A stretch of DNA of 64,000 nucleotides, taken from NCBI GenBank assembly GCA_001801465.1, contig MGXT01000027.1:61386-125385 (forward strand), read 5' to 3'. The stretch's first letter is position 1; every line of letters begins with the position of its first letter. Shown here one piece after another: positions 1-11,000 of the stretch. Source of the DNA: Gammaproteobacteria bacterium RIFCSPHIGHO2_12_FULL_35_23 (GTDB taxonomy: Bacteria > Pseudomonadota > Gammaproteobacteria > UBA12402). Below the pieces are notes generated by a model that worked only from the letters and a program-made list of their open reading frames with translations, had not been told where the DNA came from and ran no database searches. The position numbers were made by a program, and so were the translations under genes.

Positions 1-528
1 AATTTGTTGTATAGCCTGACTACGAGCATTCATTAAATAACGATAATAAGTAATATAGCGTTCTACGGTCGCTGGATTTTCTTGATTTAATAAAATCTTT
101 AAATACTGCTGTCTACCTAATATATAACTGGCGCAGAGCTGTTCATTAAGTACCTGTTGCTGCTGTTGTAATTGCAAAGTGTACTCGGCTTGCTGAGTTT
201 GCGTAGTCGCTAAAAGTTTTTGCTGAGTGTTTAAGGTCTTTAGCGTATTATTCAATTGCTTTGAGGAACCAGCAATTTGAAGTTCGGTTTTTTGAAGCTG
301 ATTCTCCACGGTATTTTTCTGAGATTTTGATTCAAACAGGCTATGTTCCAATGAAGTAATCGAAGAACCCAATGAATTTATCGCTGTACTACGACTAAAA
401 GCAGGGATATGCCAAGAAAAAGCCAAAGCAAGATTAGCTGCCCATAACAAAATAGAGAAAAGCAACCCAAATCTTTTGCTCCCTTGCCATAAGACTCTAA
501 TCTTAAGTTTATCCCTATCCTTTTTCAC
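1..528 (-). CDS. envC: Murein hydrolase activator EnvC, N-terminal part (cut by window edge)
   Basis: Divisome-associated activator of periplasmic amidases. Only about 176 N-terminal residues are inside the window; the catalytically dead LytM/M23 domain expected at the C-terminus lies beyond position 1. Translation from a GTG at 526-528 gives a short basic N-terminus, a hydrophobic signal/anchor stretch around residues 18-36 ([17 protein letters not shown]), then a long Gln-rich coiled coil that includes a run of five Gln. A segment follows with the EnvC-family pattern after the coiled coil ([14 protein letters not shown], then NP-x2[11 protein letters not shown]). The start overlaps the 3' end of gpmI by 14 bases, and gpmI-envC is the usual enterobacterial order, so the two are probably co-transcribed. 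Family assignment is firm from motif plus context; the exact start is less sure because no strong ribosome site precedes the GTG. Confidence 0.85.
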   Translation of the reverse strand, partial: MKKDRDKLKIRVLWQGSKRFGLLFSILLWAANLALAFSWHIPAFSRSTAINSLGSSITSLEHSLFESKSQKNTVENQLQKTELQIAGSSKQLNNTLKTLNTQQKLLATTQTQQAEYTLQLQQQQQVLNEQLCASYILGRQQYLKILLNQENPATVERYITYYRYLMNARSQAIQQI

Positions 529-2095
529 CTAATTTCTCTGGCTCCATTAGTGTTAGTAAAGAAGTCCCTGTCATCTCTGAAGGTATGGCTAAGCCCATCA
601 AGTATAGCATAGTGGGACAAACATCCGCCAAAATACCTGCTTGCTTACAAATCGTAGCAGATCTACCTAGATAAATAAATGGGACTAAGTTAGTTGTATG
701 CGCTGTATGAGCTTGTTTAGTTTTATCATCATACATACAGTCTGCATTACCATGATCAGCTGTAATAATCATTTCTCCGCCGACTGCCATAAGCGTTGTC
801 GCCACTTTTCCAATACATTCATCTAAACATTCAATCGCTTTAATAGTTGCTTCATAATTACCAGTATGACCTACCATATCTGCATTAGCATAATTACAAA
901 TAATACAATCGTATTTTTTACTGCTGATCGCAGCAATCAATTTTTCTGTTAGTTCAGGCGCGCTCATTTGCGGCTGTAAATCATAAGTTGCCACTTTGGG
1001 AGAAGGAATAAGAGTTCTATCTTCTCCAGGAAAAGGTTCTTCAACGCCACCATTAAAAAAGAAAGTGACATGGGCATATTTTTCTGTTTCAGCTATTCTT
1101 AATTGTTTTAAACCAAGTTTAGCAAGATATTCCCCAAAAATATTGCTTAATCGACTAGGCGGATAAGCCACTGGGATATTAAAAGTTTCATCATATTGGG
1201 TCAAACAAACATAAGTATTTAACTTTGGCCATACTTTTCTCTTAAAACCATCAAAATTTTCTTCAATGAAGCAGCGTGTAATTTGTCTGGCTCGATCGGC
1301 CCTAAAATTCATAAAAATTACGACATCGCCTGTTTGGATGGTAACCGGTTTATCTTGCAAAACATGAATGCTCGTTGGTTTAACAAACTCATCCGTTTCA
1401 CCTCTTTGATAAGCAGCTTCTAAACCTGCTTGTGCAGAAGTTGCAGTAAAAGCACTTTTGCCTTCTGTCATCAGCTCATAAGCTGCTGCAACACGTTCCC
1501 AGCGCTGATCACGATCCATGGTGTAATAACGTCCAATAAGCGTAACTATCTTCCCAACTCCTAAATCTTGACATTTTTCTTCTACCAATTGAATTGAACT
1601 GGCTGCGCTTTTAGGCGGCGTATCCCGACCATCTAAAATGGCATGTAAATAAATTTTTTTTGCACCACGTTTAGCAGCTAATTCTAAGCTTGCTAGAATG
1701 TGATCATGATGACTGTGCACTCCACCTGGCGATAATAAGCCCATGATGTGGACTGCTTTATCTGCTTGAATAGCACTCTCAATAGCTTTTGTTAACACTG
1801 GATTATAAAAAAAATCACCTTCTTTTATTGCTTTGGAAATACGAGTGAATTCTTGATAAACCACACGACCCGCACCTAAATTTAAATGCCCTACCTCGGA
1901 ATTACCCATTTGATCATCGGGTAATCCTACTCCTTCTCCCGAACCAGAAATTAAGGTATGTGTACAATTCTGCCAAAGCTTATCAAGATGAGGAGTACGA
2001 GCATGATAAATAGCATTATGGTCATGCGCTTCACTGTGGCCAAAACCATCTAAAATTATTAAAATCATTGGTCGATGTAAAATTGAAGTCATCAC
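515..2095 (-). CDS. gpmI: 2,3-bisphosphoglycerate-independent phosphoglycerate mutase
   Basis: Interconverts 3- and 2-phosphoglycerate in cytoplasmic glycolysis/gluconeogenesis, using two Mn ions and a phosphoserine intermediate. The 526-residue length is normal for iPGM. The N-terminal metal site ILIILDGFG contains Asp16, and the phosphoserine loop [17 protein letters not shown] contains the catalytic Ser66. The substrate-binding segments GGVHSHHDH and [10 protein letters not shown] and the C-terminal metal site TADHGNADC near residue 460 are all intact. The first codon is GTG (2093-2095), directly followed by ATG at 2090-2092; an AAGAAGGG sequence sits upstream and either start fits. The 3' end overlaps envC by 14 bases, suggesting translational coupling. 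Confidence 0.97.
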   Translation of the reverse strand: MMTSILHRPMILIILDGFGHSEAHDHNAIYHARTPHLDKLWQNCTHTLISGSGEGVGLPDDQMGNSEVGHLNLGAGRVVYQEFTRISKAIKEGDFFYNPVLTKAIESAIQADKAVHIMGLLSPGGVHSHHDHILASLELAAKRGAKKIYLHAILDGRDTPPKSAASSIQLVEEKCQDLGVGKIVTLIGRYYTMDRDQRWERVAAAYELMTEGKSAFTATSAQAGLEAAYQRGETDEFVKPTSIHVLQDKPVTIQTGDVVIFMNFRADRARQITRCFIEENFDGFKRKVWPKLNTYVCLTQYDETFNIPVAYPPSRLSNIFGEYLAKLGLKQLRIAETEKYAHVTFFFNGGVEEPFPGEDRTLIPSPKVATYDLQPQMSAPELTEKLIAAISSKKYDCIICNYANADMVGHTGNYEATIKAIECLDECIGKVATTLMAVGGEMIITADHGNADCMYDDKTKQAHTAHTTNLVPFIYLGRSATICKQAGILADVCPTMLYLMGLAIPSEMTGTSLLTLMEPEKLGEKG

Positions 2096-2298
2096 GTTAA
2101 AAACCCTTCTTAACGATAATTATTGAGCGGCCAATGATAGTCTTACTAGACAGGTTTCTGCAACCTTTTTAAGGATTATCCAAAGCGTACTAATCTTCAT
2201 AATTGAATAGCGTTCATCAACCCATTTCTAAGAACAAAAATGATTAATTCTTGTTAAATAACGGGCTGTTAATCTCTAGTTTCTTCACCCAGAGTGTG

Positions 2299-2304
2299 TA
2301 TAAT
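2299..2304 (+). promoter_or_regulatory. Candidate -10 box for the yibN-grxC-secB operon
   Basis: A perfect TATAAT lies 38 bases before the yibN start in the 246-base gap that separates it from the divergent gpmI. No good -35 hexamer is visible at 16-18 bases upstream, so this is a candidate only. Nothing else was recognised in the gap. Confidence 0.35.
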
Positions 2305-2341
2305 CAGGATCTTAATTTAATACTGTTAAGAATTATAAATT

Positions 2342-2770
2342 ATGGACAAAATTTGGCCTTTTATTAGCCATCACTGGTTATTAAGCGCTTTATTCATTCT
2401 TTTACTGATCGCTATTTTTATTTTTGAGGCGTTAAGTAAAAAACAATCTTCGGCCCATATTAGTCCCCAAGAAACTATTCAATTAATCAATCGTCATGAA
2501 GCTGTTGTCATTGATATTCGCAGCCGGGAAGCGTTTATCCGTGGCCATATTATTAATGCCATTCACTTGCCCTTTGCGGCGCTACAAAAAGATATTCAAA
2601 AGCTCATTGAGCATAAACACAAACCCATTGTCATTGTTTGTGAACAAGGGCTAGAATCAGTCAAAGCAGCTAAATTAATTGAACAAAACGAATTTGATCA
2701 TGTTAGTATTTTACAAGGTGGCATGAAAGCCTGGCGTGAAGAAGACCTACCCTTGGAGAAAGGCAAATGA
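2342..2770 (+). CDS. yibN: Membrane-anchored rhodanese-like protein (YibN family)
   Basis: Single-domain rhodanese (sulfurtransferase fold) of 142 residues. The N-terminus has one membrane helix at about residues 12-30 (LLSALFILLLIAIFIF), placing the domain at the inner membrane. The rhodanese domain covers about residues 40-138, with the CDC25-like segments VVIDIRSREAFIRGHI and the active loop VIVCEQGLES, whose nucleophile is Cys100. It is the first gene of a tight operon: its stop overlaps the grxC start in ATGA at 2767-2770. The yibN-grxC-secB order is the same as in E. coli. The physiological sulfur donor and acceptor are unknown for the family. Confidence 0.9.
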   Translation: MDKIWPFISHHWLLSALFILLLIAIFIFEALSKKQSSAHISPQETIQLINRHEAVVIDIRSREAFIRGHIINAIHLPFAALQKDIQKLIEHKHKPIVIVCEQGLESVKAAKLIEQNEFDHVSILQGGMKAWREEDLPLEKGK

Positions 2771-3030
2771 CCAAAGTTATTATTTATTCAACACAAATAT
2801 GTCCTTATTGTATAAGAGCCAAACAATTACTCGACAAAAAAGGTGTCCACTATACTGAAATTAAAGTAGATGAAGATTCCAAACAACAAGAAATAATGGA
2901 AAAAATAACCGGCAGGCGTACTGTACCACAAATTATTATTAATGATGAGCCTATTGGTGGCTGTGATCAACTTTATACACTAGAACGTGAAGGTAAATTA
3001 GATAAACTACTTAATCAAGAAAGGAGCTAA
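2767..3030 (+). CDS. grxC: Glutaredoxin 3
   Basis: Small glutathione-dependent dithiol oxidoreductase of 87 residues, cytoplasmic. The active site is the classical dithiol CPYC (Cys12, Cys15). The cis-proline loop TVPQ and the glutathione-binding GG-x-DQL motif (IGGCDQLYTL) are present. The length matches E. coli Grx3. The start ATG overlaps the yibN stop by four bases. The stop is embedded in the secB ribosome-binding region (AAGGAG at 3021-3026), so the three genes are translated as a coupled unit. Confidence 0.96.
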   Translation: MTKVIIYSTQICPYCIRAKQLLDKKGVHYTEIKVDEDSKQQEIMEKITGRRTVPQIIINDEPIGGCDQLYTLEREGKLDKLLNQERS

Positions 3031-3031
3031 C

Positions 3032-3490
3032 ATGACAGAAAATCAGCAACGCTTTGAAATTCAACGTATTTATGTCAAAGATTTATCTTTTGAAGCACCT
3101 AATACGCCACAAGTATTTTTAGAACAAAATTGGCAACCTGACATCACAATTGATTTAAACATCGCACACAATGAAGTGAACAAAGGCGTTTATGAAGTTA
3201 TTCTGACTGTCACAGCAACCGCTAAAGCTAAAGAAAAAACAGCTTTTTTAGCGGAAGTAAAACAAGCAGGGGTCTTTGCGATCAACGGCTTTGAAGAAAC
3301 CCAAGTTAATCACATGTTAGGGGCTTATTGTCCTAACGTATTATTTCCCTATGCGAGAGAAGCTATTTCTGATTTAGTCGCTCGCAGCAGCTTTCCACAA
3401 TTACTGTTGGCACCGATTAATTTCGATGCACTTTACCAACAGCAACAAGATGCGCTTAAAAACGCAGATGAACAAAAAGAGAAGCATTAA
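3032..3490 (+). CDS. secB: Protein-export chaperone SecB
   Basis: Cytoplasmic tetrameric chaperone that keeps preproteins unfolded and delivers them to SecA. The 152 residues match the family throughout: FEIQRIYVKDLSFEAPNTP near the N-terminus and the core strand segment YCPNVLFPYAREAISDLV, which forms the SecA-contacting surface. A strong AAGGAG six bases before the ATG overlaps the end of grxC. It is last in the yibN-grxC-secB operon and is followed by a hairpin at 3499-3525. Its partner SecA is encoded at 48219-50957. Confidence 0.97.
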   Translation: MTENQQRFEIQRIYVKDLSFEAPNTPQVFLEQNWQPDITIDLNIAHNEVNKGVYEVILTVTATAKAKEKTAFLAEVKQAGVFAINGFEETQVNHMLGAYCPNVLFPYAREAISDLVARSSFPQLLLAPINFDALYQQQQDALKNADEQKEKH

Positions 3491-3498
3491 CTAATAGC

Positions 3499-3540
3499 CT
3501 CTAAGCATAATGATTACGCTTAGAGTTATTTGCTTTAATT
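3499..3540 (+). terminator. Probable intrinsic terminator after secB
   Basis: A perfect 8-base inverted repeat, CTCTAAGC (3499-3506) and GCTTAGAG (3518-3525), is followed by the T-rich tail TTATTTGCTTTAATT. It sits just after the secB stop, between the convergent genes secB and dcd. GC content of the stem is modest. Confidence 0.55.
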
Positions 3541-3567
3541 ATTGATCAAATTTAATTTATCGCTTGA

Positions 3568-4134
3568 TTAAGTTTTTGGTAAAGTTACACCCGTTTGACC
3601 TTGATATTTACCACCACGATCTTTATAAGAAACCTCACAGATTTCATCAGACTGTAAAAATAACATTTGTGCCACGCCTTCGTTGGCATAGATCTTAGCG
3701 GGTAAATTAGTGGTATTAGAAAACTCTAATGTTACATGGCCTTCCCACTCAGGCTCTAAAGGCGTCACGTTAACAATAATCCCACAACGCGCATAAGTCG
3801 ATTTACCCAAACAAATGGTTAACACATCGCGTGGAATACGAAAATACTCCACTGTTCTTGCTAAGGCAAAAGAGTTAGGAGGAATAATACAAACATCGGC
3901 TGTCACATCGACAAAACTATTTTTAGTAAAGTTTTTGGGGTCAACAATAGCTGAATTAATATTAGTAAAAACCTTAAATTCATTGGCGCAGCGTACATCA
4001 TAACCATAACTTGAAGTACCATAAGAAACAATCCGACCCCCTTTAGCTTCTTTGACTTGGCCGGGTTCAAAGGGCTCAATCATCCCCTGTTCTTTAGCCA
4101 TATGCCGTATCCAACGATCTGATTTAATGCTCAT
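3568..4134 (-). CDS. dcd: dCTP deaminase
   Basis: Deaminates dCTP to dUTP, the main source of dUMP for thymidylate synthesis in gammaproteobacteria. The 188-residue protein matches Dcd along its whole length. The nucleotide-binding segment GKSTYARCG gives Ser112 and Arg116, and the catalytic glutamate lies in [10 protein letters not shown] (Glu137). The C-terminal [11 protein letters not shown] closes over the active site. It stands alone, convergent with secB and divergent from the unknown gene at 4510, with a 375-base regulatory gap upstream. Confidence 0.96.
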   Translation of the reverse strand: MSIKSDRWIRHMAKEQGMIEPFEPGQVKEAKGGRIVSYGTSSYGYDVRCANEFKVFTNINSAIVDPKNFTKNSFVDVTADVCIIPPNSFALARTVEYFRIPRDVLTICLGKSTYARCGIIVNVTPLEPEWEGHVTLEFSNTTNLPAKIYANEGVAQMLFLQSDEICEVSYKDRGGKYQGQTGVTLPKT

Positions 4135-4509
4135 TTATCATTCCTCAAAGCGATAAAAAAATTTATCATACTGAGCTTCAAAGTTATTGTCATGTAGAGA
4201 AATCATTTTCTTTATGATAGCAAAAAGATGCTGGTTTTTGAGCAATTACTTAAGCGAATACTAATCCTTTTTTGTTATTTACTCTAACTGCTTGTTATTC
4301 TCATTTGGCCAGCCAGTTTGTAATCTATAGATTACAAACTATTTTGTCAAACAAACTTTGCACAAAAGAATCGGTTTTTTTTCATAAGTTTCGGCAAATT
4401 CTAACTTTAATATGATAAGCTTATTAAAAATAACTTAAAAATAACGCTCGTTATTTGCTCCAAATCAAAAATTTGAAGTGATCCATACACTGTTGAGAGG
4501 AGAGAAATT
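4135..4509. other. Divergent intergenic region between dcd and an unknown gene
   Basis: This 375-base AT-rich gap contains no gene that I can support. Its main content is a 26-base perfect palindrome at 4315-4340. A shorter dyad, TTTGT-CAA-ACAAA, follows at 4343-4355, and there is a TATGAT at 4411-4416 that could be a weak -10 for the rightward gene. Confidence 0.6.
4315..4340. repeat. 26-base perfect palindrome (candidate operator)
   Basis: The sequence reads identically on both strands; its half is AGTTTGTAATCTA. In RNA it would form an 11-pair stem with a TATA loop. It lies between two divergent starts, where a terminator would serve no gene, so a dimeric repressor or activator site is the likelier reading. 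The TTTGTAAT/ATTACAAA half-sites resemble those beside the MerR gene at 29661-29677. Confidence 0.6.
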
Positions 4510-5037
4510 ATGCCTAGCTTCGATAAACTTTTAACAAGCCTATTTACTGATCCCCCTAAGACATTAGATGATTTAAAAACCCTTTCTAGCAAACAACATA
4601 GTTTAATTGACAAGCTAAAAATTGTACTGGGTGATAAAACCAAACACGCTGAATTAGTAGAGCGCTTAAAATATTACCGATTATCAGTTCTATTTAAATT
4701 GACGACAGCAATGCCTGCCTTATTGGAGCTATTTAATAGAGCAGAATACGATGCGGTTTGGACAGAAAGATTAAGCTATCTTCCTAGCTATGAATGTGAT
4801 GAATCAATCAAGGTATCTGCTTTTACTCGTCTGATAGGCAAGTATTTAGCTTTTCATGTCTTAAAATGGTTTCAAATGAAACGAATCAGTGAAGGGGCTG
4901 CTATCAGGTTAATTGACGAAACTAAAGCGCGTGGTATTCGCGTTGATCTCTTCTTAGTAACAGAAAGAGAAAACCTCTGTCCACTAGACGCTTCTTCTGT
5001 ACTAGCAAGATATCCTCTTTCAGAGCATAAAATTTAA
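4510..5037 (+). CDS. Hypothetical protein, 175 aa
   Basis: I do not recognise this protein. It is predicted to be soluble and mostly helical, with no signal peptide, no membrane helix and no catalytic motif that I can name. Short helical segments with Leu/Lys heptads occupy about residues 18-55. The ribosome site is strong (GAGAGGAGAG at 4495-4504, six bases before ATG), which supports it as a real gene. It converges on the 3' end of the giant gene at 5075, and a short AT-rich hairpin lies between them. Base composition is like its neighbours. Confidence 0.75.
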   Translation: MPSFDKLLTSLFTDPPKTLDDLKTLSSKQHSLIDKLKIVLGDKTKHAELVERLKYYRLSVLFKLTTAMPALLELFNRAEYDAVWTERLSYLPSYECDESIKVSAFTRLIGKYLAFHVLKWFQMKRISEGAAIRLIDETKARGIRVDLFLVTERENLCPLDASSVLARYPLSEHKI

Positions 5038-5053
5038 TGAAATAAGATCATTG

Positions 5054-5072
5054 AAAAAGTAAATAACTTTTT
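5054..5072. terminator. Possible bidirectional terminator between convergent genes
   Basis: The stem AAAAAGT (5054-5060) and ACTTTTT (5066-5072) encloses the loop AAATA between the stop codons of the 4510 gene and the giant gene. It gives an A-tract/T-tract in both directions. The stem is very poor in GC, so its strength is doubtful. Confidence 0.4.
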
Positions 5073-5074
5073 AA

Positions 5075-8000
5075 TTAAACACCACCCACCTGTGGTCCTA
5101 ATCGAGGACGATGTTCATCAGCCCTAAACCCTTTACCAATACAAAATGTACCTTGAGGTTGAACAAGTCGTGATAACTCTCCTCTAAACATACCGCCATG
5201 TCTTCTTAAATACTCTAAATCTCTACCAAGCTCCATCGCAGTAGATTCAGCACGAGCAACGTGATGATCACCACGCGGGACTGCCGCCAAGGCTTCCTCT
5301 GGTGAAACAGCGGGGACTCGTTCTTCAATGACTTTAAATTTAGTTTTATCTTCTAAGCTTACGCCTTCAATAGCTAAGGCTAAAGTACTAGCAGGCTGAC
5401 CTTCTTCTGACTGATAATTTGCACCAATATTTAATCGACCGGTTATTAAATCATAATGAACTTTAGTAAAAAGCAATTCATTAGGGTGCTTAGCCTCATA
5501 AGTCTTATAACAACGCTGTACTTCAGCTAAGGTACAACAAATTAATTCATAAGTTTCTGGATCTAAATCACTGCCAATTGGCTCTATTACTAATAAATTT
5601 TCAAGTCCTGCAAAGTTTTCTTGATGAAGACCAAGCGTTTGTAGAGGGTTAGTAACTTCTGCTGCTAATAAACGCCTCATTGCTAATTCTATCCTAAAAC
5701 CTAAGTTAGTAAAAACTCCATCATTAACTGAATTTAAGGTAAGCCCAGTTTCTTGAGAGGCTATTTTAATAAGCTTAAATTGTTCACGCTTATCGGCATC
5801 TAAGTAAGTTATACCCACTGTTAATTCTTTAGTTATTTGATCATAAATTATATGATCCGTAACAAACATAAACTGTTTAATACCAGGATTATAAAGCTGC
5901 CAATAATGCTGAATTAAACTTAACATATTATGAATTGCAGGGATCAAAGGTGAATCCTCTGCAAGATTTTTAACCATAAGATTAACAAGAAGAATATCTT
6001 GTGAGAATAAATAAGCTTGCGAATCTTTTTGTTCTAATAAAAGTTGATAGGCATGGTTTATTGCTTCATCAAACCCTAACTCTTTTACTGCTACGGATTG
6101 ACAAGCAATAAGCGTCGATGCTACTTTTAAATAATCTACGCTAACCTTATAAGTACAAAGTTTATTGTCTGCATTCAAGAAATTAGCTGCTGCTGTTAAC
6201 TTACCAGACTTTGCATCATATTCTACTTGATTAAAAATAAATTTTTTAGCGGCTGGATAGCGGGCTAAGCATTGTTCTTCTATAATATGTAAAGTCTGAT
6301 TAAGTAGATCCCTAAGACTTTCTTCCTCTTCCTTGATGGTTAATAATGCATTATAAGTTTTAAGCAATTGTGGCTTAACTCCTTTTTCAACTAAAGCATT
6401 CATTGCTTGTTGTATATTGATCATCAATTCTTTATCAGCTCTAGCTTCAGGCGCCAAAACCGTAATTCTTTGCGCACTGTATTTTAAAGACTCAAGTACT
6501 CTATCAATGCGCTGGCAAACATCTACTGTATAATCAACAAACACTTCTAAGTTAGACTTACCAAAAAGTCGAAAAGGATAACCATCCCGCCTAATTTCTG
6601 TTACATGTTGTAATAAAGCTTTTTTGGTGAGTTCTAATAAGCGCAATCTTTCAGAAAAATCTTCTTTAGCAGCTAATGATTTTGCTGTTTTTAATTGTGC
6701 TAACAATGCAAATAAAACTGTACCTTCTTGGGCCGCTGCTCTATTGTGAATAGTCACTAAATTTGAACGGTCAGCCAACGTTGATACAAGGCGACACAAA
6801 TAATTTAAATGAGCAGTATAATTTATATCTATTCGGTCTTTTGTACCATATGCCGTTAAGCATTTTAAAGCTTGATCACGCATCCGATCTAAAAATGTTT
6901 GAAATCGATTACCTTTGAAGGAATTTCGAAAACGGCTATGCGCTCCATCATAAATGCAATCTTCTTCAACCGCCTCCAAGCTTGCCCTATCCAATGCTTG
7001 AGTGAGCTCTTTAATTTTTTCAGCTTCAGCTTTAACACTTTTTGAGATTCCATCAAAGGTGCGTCTTAAGCTTGAAACAATACCCTGACGAGACCCCGTC
7101 ATTTCATAACCAGCAAGCTCTGTTGCAACAAGATCTGCTAAGTTTTGCCACGGCGTTTGTTTACCACTTGGATACAAAAGCTTAAATTCAAACTGGCTAA
7201 TATTATCTTTTATTTTATGAAAAGCCTTAAGGTCATCCCAGTAATAGATAACTTCTCTCATAGCATTCATTTGGCTCGCTTGACGTTTTAAATCAACCAA
7301 ACTATTTATTCTTTGTATTTTTTCTTGATGCACTGCTGCAGCTAATTGTCTATCTTCATCAGTACCATATTGAATTAATACCTTCATGACTTGGTTATAA
7401 TAAGGACAAAGTGTCTCTATACTACAAAGAGATAAAGTCTCACAGGCCAGTCTTTTTTCAAGATATAAATCTAAGGCTGCACTTAATAACGATTTTATAT
7501 AATCTTCTCTGTAGTGTTCTATAGTTTTTTCATGGGGTTTTCGCGGTTCTACAGGTTCTCTATATTCAACTTGGTAAGGAGTTGCCCCAAATAAAGATGT
7601 ATAAACCACTCGCATTGCATCAGCAATCGCGTTTAATTCTAAGAATTTAATTTTATTTATTTCTGTAGGATCACCTGTAGCAGGCTCAACCAACGCTGTC
7701 ATAGTAGCAGCAATACTTGATTCTTCATCTAATTCTTTACCACCACGAAGTTCAACTTCGGAAGCAACAGCGCCTCTTGCTATCCTAACAGGCGCAATAA
7801 CTCTTATCGGTGCAAAACTCGACAAGCGTATAGGAATAGCTGGTGGTGCCAAAAATTCAATCGCAAAAGGTTCTGAAGATACTGCAAGCAAAGGTAAGCC
7901 AATAGGCTCTCCATAGTTAGCCATGATATCTAGAATCTTGGATAGTGCTGCCTCATCGTCACATGGTAAAATATAAACTTTTGGCTCATCACCCTCGGCT

Positions 8001-11000
8001 GTATAACAAGAAAGGGTTTTAAATTTCTCTCTATACTGTTCGTTAGAAAAATCCGTACTCATACCAATTAAATGAATTCTATCTAAATCCCTACTACTTA
8101 AAGTAGGCAGCTCATCACCAGGCCCTAGCAAAGTAACAAAAGGTTTTTCATCCTCTGATAAATAACCTGGGACGCCTGCTCGGCCAAATAAGTAATCTTT
8201 TAAGCTGTCAATCTCAGCTTGATTATCTGAAATAATGATTACTTTAAATAAAGCACGAGGTTGTTTTTCACGGATACCTCTTGCAATATTAGCCACTAAT
8301 CTATTTGTCTCGGCTGGTAGTTCGTCAGTACTTGATCTTTTTACAACAGGAATTTTTGAAGCTCTTGTAGCAAAGGCGGCTTCCTCTGCTTTTATTCTAG
8401 CTTGCTCTGCACGTTGATACTCTGCTTGTTTAGCAGCTACAAATTCCTCTTGACGAGATTTGAGTTTACCGCTTGTAAATTCTGTGACAACTACTTTAAT
8501 TTCATTATAGGTTTTTTGCCACCCATCATTGGCAAAATCTTTCATTTTTCCTAATTGTGCTAATAATAGCTCGTGATGCTTTGTTGCCAAAAACGCTTCT
8601 TCATTCAAAGAAGGATTTTCTCTTTTAACCTTTGTTAAAGCATCTCTAAGAGATCTTTGTAACTCTAATACTAGCCCATTCCAATGTTCATCAGCTGCTC
8701 TTAAAAAATCAGACCACTGTTGAAAAAGGCTTTGCTGCATTATTTCCAGTTCGAGACGATAATCTAAACGCAAACGAATAAAATTACCAATAACGCCTCG
8801 TTTTACTTGTCCTGCAAGAGCAATAAATTGTTGGGAAAGTTGTTCTTTCAGATCTGCAAATCCTTGACGTTCCGCTCGCTGTCTTGATTGCATCTCTGCT
8901 AAACGTAACCGTTTAGCCTCCACCGCCAAAGATAAACTTTCATCATCTTGAGGCACTCTTGCAAATTCTGCTTCAGAAACAATTAAAGCACTGCTACCTT
9001 TTGCTCCATTACGTGCTGCCCGGCCTATATTTTGGCCGTATTCTCGCCAGTGTGCTATATCAGTACAAACAACATGTAATCCATTACCTGTTCTTGGATG
9101 AGCACAAGCATCTTTTAACTTTATATCGGTTCCACGGCCTAACATAGGGGTAGTAATGGTAATCCAAGGCGCAAGTCCAGCATTCGCTAAAACATCCGCT
9201 TCTTTAACTAATTGACCTGAGGCATCTCTGTTTTCACCATTATAAAGTTGTAAAGTAGCTTGACTTGCTTCAGTAGGGCCCCCTACTGCGGGTAGAGCTT
9301 TAAGCAATTTTTGATGTAACACTACAGAATCTGCAATACTTTTACAAATAATTAATATCGGCTGACGTTTTTGTACTGCTTGATTTATGTTTTCTAAAAT
9401 TGTTCTAAAATGAGCAATTTCTTGACTTTCAATAAAAATTTCTTTGCGAGAAAATAACCCAGTAGTCCTAGTTCTTCTTCTTGCCAAAATAATCCTATCC
9501 TCTCTTCGCAATTCGTCATGAGGTGGAATACGATAAAATTTAAGACCATAAGTTTCCCGCATTTCTTGTCTTTCAACTACAGAACCCACCGTACCAGTTA
9601 AACCAATGATGTTACCCCGAGGTTTAACAGTAGCGCCTGGTGCAGACAAGTAATATTCACAAAAACCTTTGGCACTACGAGAAAGCAGATAAACTTTTTC
9701 TGGCTGAATAGGAAATCGTAAAGGTGTCTTAGAACTGTCCTGCTCTTTATTTAATCTTGCATGTAAAAATTGATGGACCCCATCACTAAAGGTTGAGCCA
9801 GGATTTTCGCGATGGTTAATCATAACTCTTGCAAACGACATCGGCACTTCATAGCCTAAGCCTTGGCTTTCTTCTAAACTTAAAGTTCGAATAACAAAGT
9901 GCTCATTTTCTTTTAAATCACGCGCTACAACCGCTGAGTCTATCCACCGATCTACTATTTCTTTGGTATTATCCCCATAGATAAATTTTTTGAGTTTAAC
10001 TTTTAGACTATTAGTAATCCTAGGCTCAGCTTCAATAAATCTAATTAACGATTCTAAATCTTGAGCTCTATTTTGACCGTTGGTATCAAGTATATATCGA
10101 CCTTGTTTAGAGGAGCCCTGTTGATGTTTCTGGCTAACAAAATCTAAAACAATTGGATAAAAATCTTCAAAAGGATTTTTAATTGGATCAGCATCGGGTT
10201 GCAAAGCCGTAGCAAAACGGAATTGAACTGTATTGTCTAAGACCGCAAAATCGCTTTCATCTAATATACATGAAACCTTACTAGGCATGAGATCATGATA
10301 TAACTCTCTTTGTTCTTGGAATAAAGCCATTTCCGAAACATCTGAATAATTAACACCTTCTTGTTGATAAGCACTCGTCGGTGAGCTAGCACGAATTAAA
10401 GCACAGGGGATACCCAGGATTTCAAAAAAGTTACTAAATTCAGCTAAATCTCGGCCTGCTAAAGTCATATTGGCACTACAAACATCAACGGCTCCGCCTT
10501 CCATCCACTTTAACGCTGCAAATAAAGCAGTAATAATACCCTTACCTTCCCCAGTTCTAATCTCTGAAAACGAGCTACCCCCTTGATGCATAATATTTAA
10601 TAAACTAATAATTTGGATAGGTCTAGGGAAATTACCTGTTGCACGAAACATCGCTTCTCTAGCAAGGGCAATAAACTCTAAACGCGCTAATTCAAATTGA
10701 CGAGGTAAAACTTTTAATTGACCACTTATTATTTGCCGATAATACCTAATCAATGCTGTCAACTGGCGGTTAGTTAAATCTTTCACTGCCTTAGACTCAA
10801 GCGGAGGATTCATCTGCCAAATTTGGGTTTTAGTAGCCTCAGGCATACCGGGTACAACTAATTTTTCAAGGCGACCTATACTATTGATATAGAGCATTTC
10901 TCGATACAGTTGTGCACGTTGAGCATAAAGCAATGGCCGACCAAACTCTAAATCCAGGATATTATCAATACGCTGACGAGCCGTATCCATATTAAACTGT

